In this document: in pieces, positions 60,235-64,000 of the stretch | How the letters are laid out: every line of letters starts with the position of its first letter | Position numbering within the stretch: position 1 is the first letter of the stretch | Assembly (NCBI GenBank): GCA_905220665.1 | Contig: CAJNAR010000183.1 | Location: forward strand, 62,001 to 126,000 | DNA from: Albugo candida | Lineage: Eukaryota; Oomycota; Peronosporomycetes; Albuginales; Albuginaceae | Reading direction: 5' to 3' | DNA length: 64,000 nt | The notes under the pieces: generated by a model | Databases searched by the model: none | What the model saw: the letters and a program-made list of their open reading frames with translations, nothing else | What the model was told of the DNA's origin: nothing | Position numbers and translations under genes: made by a program

Positions 60235-62472
60235 GTGGAAGGTCAAAGCAGGATAGCGACGTGGTTGGAGAGTACAATTATGTGCGCAATGAATTCGCTA
60301 CATAGTCTAAATGAGCATGTCGATAGCCTCAGCGATTTGATTACATCGAACGCAACAAGTGTGAGCCCAGCATTATGTGACTCCAAAGATGGGTTGATTG
60401 TCGGCAAAGTATCGCTTACAAGCTTGTTTGGCACTTTTCTTCGGAGCTATAGCCTTCAAGTAAATCGAGATTCTTTGATGGGTTGACTCGCTCTATGGCG
60501 TTGTGTCATCGTATATTGAAAGTGACCAGAAGGAAAACACAAAGCCCCAACAACGAAATGAGCATTGTCGTAGCTTAGGGGGATGATCAAGGATGTATGA
60601 AAGTCATTTCACATCGTACACAGTTGCTGGTCTTTTGCCTCTCAACAGATAGGAGGTGAGGATGTGGTTGATGCATACTCCAAATATGTTGAGTCTGGTG
60701 AATATCCGAAAGCCTTAGATAATTTGAATCGCTATCATGACCCGATCTTCAAACATCAGGTCATGGAAACACCAACTAAGATTTCCTGCAGCAAGACTCC
60801 ATCAAACTCTGACGGAATGTAGTATGCATCATTGAATGCCGCTGCTTTAAAGGTTGCAATGCACTGTTAGGAGAATGCTTATGAAGCTCTGCAAGAGTCC
60901 ATCAAACTTGCAGAGAAACACGGAGACCATCTCTGTGCTGCGTTGGCACTATTCTGGTTATTCAACATTCAGGAAAAGGCGGCAAAAAATTTCGAAAGCA
61001 CAATGTCTATCCTCCAAACATGGAGCACACAGGCCGTTTCGACAAAGCCTCGAGCAGTAAAGATAATGGTGACGTTAGCGGAATTGGAAGCTTTGCTTTG
61101 TGCATGTGGAAAGCTCAAGTTGGAGGATGATGTTATCCAGGAATGTATAAGATTACTTCTAATGTTACAAAATCCAACAACATATCCACTCAAAGTATGA
61201 CTCGATTTTGGTGGCGCGCTACGATTTCTCATGGAAATGTCTGACACGAGTTGTGCATTAGGCGACGCTAAATCAAGAAACACCCGTCAGCTAAACCGAA
61301 TGCGTAATGAAACATTTGATAAAAATATTCGAAACATGCATCAGCTGACAACCAATTGGGTTCTGGCTTGGCTTGGCTAACCTCTAGCAAAGCTACTTTG
61401 GAAGTTCTTTCGCAGTTGACAGGTAGAGCATTCGTGAATATTTCAGTGTTCTTACGCATGTTTGTAAACCAGTATATAGCTACGATATTCAGTCAGATAT
61501 ATGCAAAGTGCTACTCCGACACTGTAACCATTGCCGATCTTGCAGACATTGTAGCAGAAGTAGCCATGTACCAAATCATTGACGAGCTAATCACGAGCAG
61601 AATTTGCGTCTACGAGAAATCGATACGTTATGATCGAACAAGCGCATCCATATCCAGGGTGTGTGAATCAGCGAGCTTTCCAATGTTACACATTGAATGT
61701 TCTTCAAGGGGGTTTTGAATCGACAAGATTATATCCGAGCACGCGTGCATAGTGATGCGCTTATATCTCTTTGACCAATTCGATACGATCTCTCTGCGCC
61801 TATAACTGCTCGAATGAATATAGTAAGCTGGCAAAGATCACAAAGGCTTTTCGAGGCGGCATTGAGATCGCTCGCATTATTGGAAACGATATGTCGAAGA
61901 CAATCCTGGACGTACCTTGTTTGTGACCTAGCGATTTAGAAATATGAAGTGAAGTTTGAAGCTAATTCGCGACAAAGTCTCTCAAGAATGGAAGACTTGA
62001 TTGCATGCGTGACGATATGCGAGGACCAAGAAATTTCACTATTAATAGTGAGAGCAAAGTTATTACTTGCAAAAATGTACGCGATTATGGGAAGATAGAA
62101 CCTCACTGACTCAATACTGATGGAAAATATATTTGTTCTCCTGGAGAACGGAAGCTTGCAGCTTCAAGGCCACTATCTATTCATGCTCTGCAAGTCTAAA
62201 TTCACCAAACTTCAGACATGGGTACAAGATCTTCACTCTCCGAAACAAAAGTGTGATATTTGAACGGACCTGCTCAAGCGCTTGATCATGCTTCTGCAAA
62301 GGTTGTCCTCATACAAGAGGTGCATTCATTGAAAGAAATGTATTACTTAAGAGCGTTATCCTACCGTCACATTGAACGATGCGAAAAGGACCCGTTGATT
62401 ATTTGTGGGGAGCATGATAATGGAACGAAAGATATAGCGCCAGTAAAATTCTTCGAGCTGCAGGGCCAATAG
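60235..62472 (+). pseudogene. APC5: Anaphase-promoting complex subunit 5 pseudogene
   Basis: APC5 is a TPR scaffold subunit of the ubiquitin ligase that drives mitotic exit. Relic patches appear in the expected order: SLFGTFLRSYSLQVN then FFDGLTRSMALCHRI (60425-60510, the N-terminal domain), DVVDAYSKYVESGEYPKALD with LNRYHDP (60655-60745), ASLNAAALKVA leading into ENAYEALQESIKLAEKHGDH and LCAALALFWL (60830-60960, the most diagnostic TPR block), then ISLLIVRAKLLLAKMYAIMG (62035) and VHSLKEMYYLRALSYRHIE (62320). An in-frame TAG precedes ENAYEALQ where the intact family has a coding residue. Frames change at 60480, 60600, 61200 and 61370, and a TGA ends the TPR block at 61198. Some breaks could be introns, but in-exon stops argue for a pseudogene. 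Confidence 0.68.
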
Positions 62473-62852
62473 AGCATCGGACCAACCCGCCGTATTAGCG
62501 GTGATTATTGTATGGCAAACCGGAATCTATCTTGCAATCGGTGGAAAAGAGAGCCAACGAAATGACTTGTATCGACTACTTAAGCTAATTAATGAATTGG
62601 AAATGCGATTGGTCACTCTAGCGTCCCGTCCCATCGAAAATATCTACATAGAGCTTCAGAGCAGCGGATCAAGCGATCATGTCGTGGTCAGAATACAAAG
62701 AATGGGCGGATATGCAAGAATACAGAATACTGAGTTGATTTGATGCATCAGAGCAGTATCTTTTATCGCCTATGCGCCACTATCCGTTCGCGGACTTGGC
62801 AACAGCGATCGCGATCTGCATTGGCTACGTGACTTTTTTTATCATCGGAACG

Positions 62853-62918
62853 GTAATGCGGTATCTGATCTAGTGATGAAGATTGAATATCAAGGTATCA
62901 CTGTTTTGTCATTACCAG
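62853..62918 (+). other. Intron 1 of elongase relic
   Basis: 66 nt, GTAATG at the 5' end and TTACCAG at the 3' end. Removal joins FIIGT to IIMKAAFPEV in frame. Confidence 0.6.
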
Positions 62919-63041
62919 ATAATCATGAAAGCTGCATTTCCCGAAGTCAAACTGAATCCTATCCGATTCTTGTACAATCCGATCCAAGTTGTATTATGCT
63001 CTTATGTGTGCGTTGGAGCTGGTATCCAGGCCTACAGACAT

Positions 63042-63099
63042 GTAATTCTTACTATGACGGGATTGGAATGATATACGAGCTTGGAATGCGTATATGTAG
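63042..63099 (+). other. Intron 2 of elongase relic
   Basis: 58 nt, GTAATT at the 5' end and ATGTAG at the 3' end. Removal joins IQAYRH to GYRSMPCNAYNH in frame. Confidence 0.62.
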
Positions 63100-63210
63100 G
63101 GATACCGCTCGATGCCTTGCAATGCGTACAATCACAGAAAGCCGGTCATGGGGAACGTCTTGTACATGTTTTTTTTGTATCCGGCCGTCTATTTTGAAGC
63201 TGGTGACTTC

Positions 63211-64000
63211 AAGTGATCCACTTCTTTCGTTAAACGCAATGCTTTGATTATGGCACGTCTGCAAGAAAATCAGTCTACATCGCTCACTTCTCAAGGAAGT
63301 CGACATGATCGAAGCTCGTAAATTAATTTGTTGCGATTCTGAGATTTCATAAGCGGTCAGCAAGTATGGCGAGAAGTCTTATCAAAGTCGATAATGAGGG
63401 ATTCCGACGTGAAGTCGATCGATCATCAAAGGAGCATTATTACTATCGCCAAAGAAGTTGAGCGAAGCTGTCTGATCGATCGTATCTTTCAACACTGAAC
63501 CCAATCGATTCGCCAGTCAGGATTTTGAAGTTGGCGGTCCATCTTTTGTTTCACACCGTGGCGAAGAAAGCATTGAGCTCACTCGGTCTCCTGACGACGA
63601 GCACGCACACTCATTTAGAGTTTCATCACAAAGTGCTAAGCGCGTCATTGTTTTTGTAAATGCAAACGTTACAACATGTGAATGCGTAGCTCCATCTTTA
63701 GTCGCATCAGTTTCCTCATTCGTCAGAGAAATATGATCGAAACAGTCGCAAATGAACGCGATTTAAAGTCAATGCGACGTTCATTGCGAGTTTTCTCACT
63801 CTGCGTGAAGCGTATGAACGTTTGTACACTAAAAGAAACGACGATTTGGACCGCGTAGTAATATATCGACATACAAAAACGTAGGAAGTGCATCAGTGCT
63901 TTCAAGAGGGTACAGCGATCAAGAAGGAAAATTTGGTATCCTTGTCGTGTGTTTGGAGTAAGAGCGTTTCCGGAGCTTTATCATTACCAAAGCATTTGTT
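63211..64000. other. No recognised gene at window end
   Basis: A plus-strand stretch near 63525-63740 reads protein-like (GGPSFVSHRGEESIELTRSP), then shifts frame. It may be a relic or part of a gene that continues past the window. The family is not recognised. Confidence 0.35.

Larger units (their letters stand above)
62772..63210 (+). pseudogene. Fatty-acid elongase (ELO family) relic with two introns
   Basis: Splicing two short GT-AG introns (62853-62918, 66 nt; 63042-63099, 58 nt) gives one continuous frame. Exon 1 reads MRHYPFADLATAIAICIGYV then TFFIIGT. Exon 2 reads IIMKAAFPEVKLNPIRFLYN, then PIQVVLCSYVCVGAGIQAYR. Exon 3 reads GYRSMPCNAYNHRKPVMGNV then LYMFF. This matches the N-terminal half of ELO/SUR4 condensing enzymes, which extend acyl-CoA chains in the ER membrane. 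Both joins keep phase. After LYMFF the frame deviates from the family and meets a stop near 63214. The catalytic HxxHH box that should follow is not found. It is either a truncated copy or a decayed gene. It lies just downstream of the APC5 relic on the same strand. Confidence 0.62.

Noticed and set aside
1..64000. CRISPR arrays, prokaryotic defence systems, phage or plasmid modules
   Set aside because: No regularly spaced repeats and no prokaryotic gene arrangement; everything recognised is eukaryotic.

Overview
The window looks like an A/T-rich, repeat-dominated stretch of a eukaryotic nuclear genome, most likely an oomycete. This is inference. It rests on Copia gag, protease, integrase and RT sequences that read like the family I know from Phytophthora-type genomes, an L1-type LINE, a tRNA-derived SINE, a MULE, GT-AG introns of about 60 nt, and relics of eukaryotic genes (APC5, a fatty-acid elongase, RCC1-TBC). 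There is nothing prokaryotic: no operons and no Shine-Dalgarno-spaced gene runs.

Layout: 1.8-3.6 kb, Copia LTR and gag-protease fragment, unusually G/C-rich. 3.9-7.3 kb, copy A of a large inverted duplication. 7.6-8.3 kb, intact ORF for a probable secreted protein. 9-13 kb, a possible dynein relic and a TPR pseudogene. 13.8-14.4 kb, broken paralogue of the 7.6 kb gene. 14.8-17.4 kb, TA-flanked DDE transposon. 17.4-17.7 kb, SINE on the minus strand and a LINE 5' fragment. 19.1-21.7 kb, RCC1-TBC pseudogene split by a SINE with clear target-site duplications and cut off by Copia. 21.7-24.1 kb, Copia 3' half. 26.8-29.6 kb, second, decayed DDE transposon. 33.4-34.6 kb, long unidentified ORF interrupted by one TGA. 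37.4-43.5 kb, copy B of the duplication carrying a MULE with perfect 123-bp terminal inverted repeats. 44.3-51 kb, near-complete but frameshifted LINE. 55.7-56.4 kb, intact ORF for a signal-peptide protein with three cysteine pairs. 57.2-57.5 kb, inverted Copia LTR. 60.2-62.5 kb, APC5 pseudogene. 62.8-63.2 kb, elongase relic with two recognisable introns.

The genes do not form a pathway. The window is best read as a gene graveyard: single-copy-type housekeeping genes survive only as multi-frame relics among transposons, with two intact secreted-protein-like ORFs. The most interesting items are the cysteine-pair secreted protein, the diverged secreted paralogue pair, the inverted duplication with its empty and occupied MULE site, and the SINE insertion whose empty site can be read in frame.
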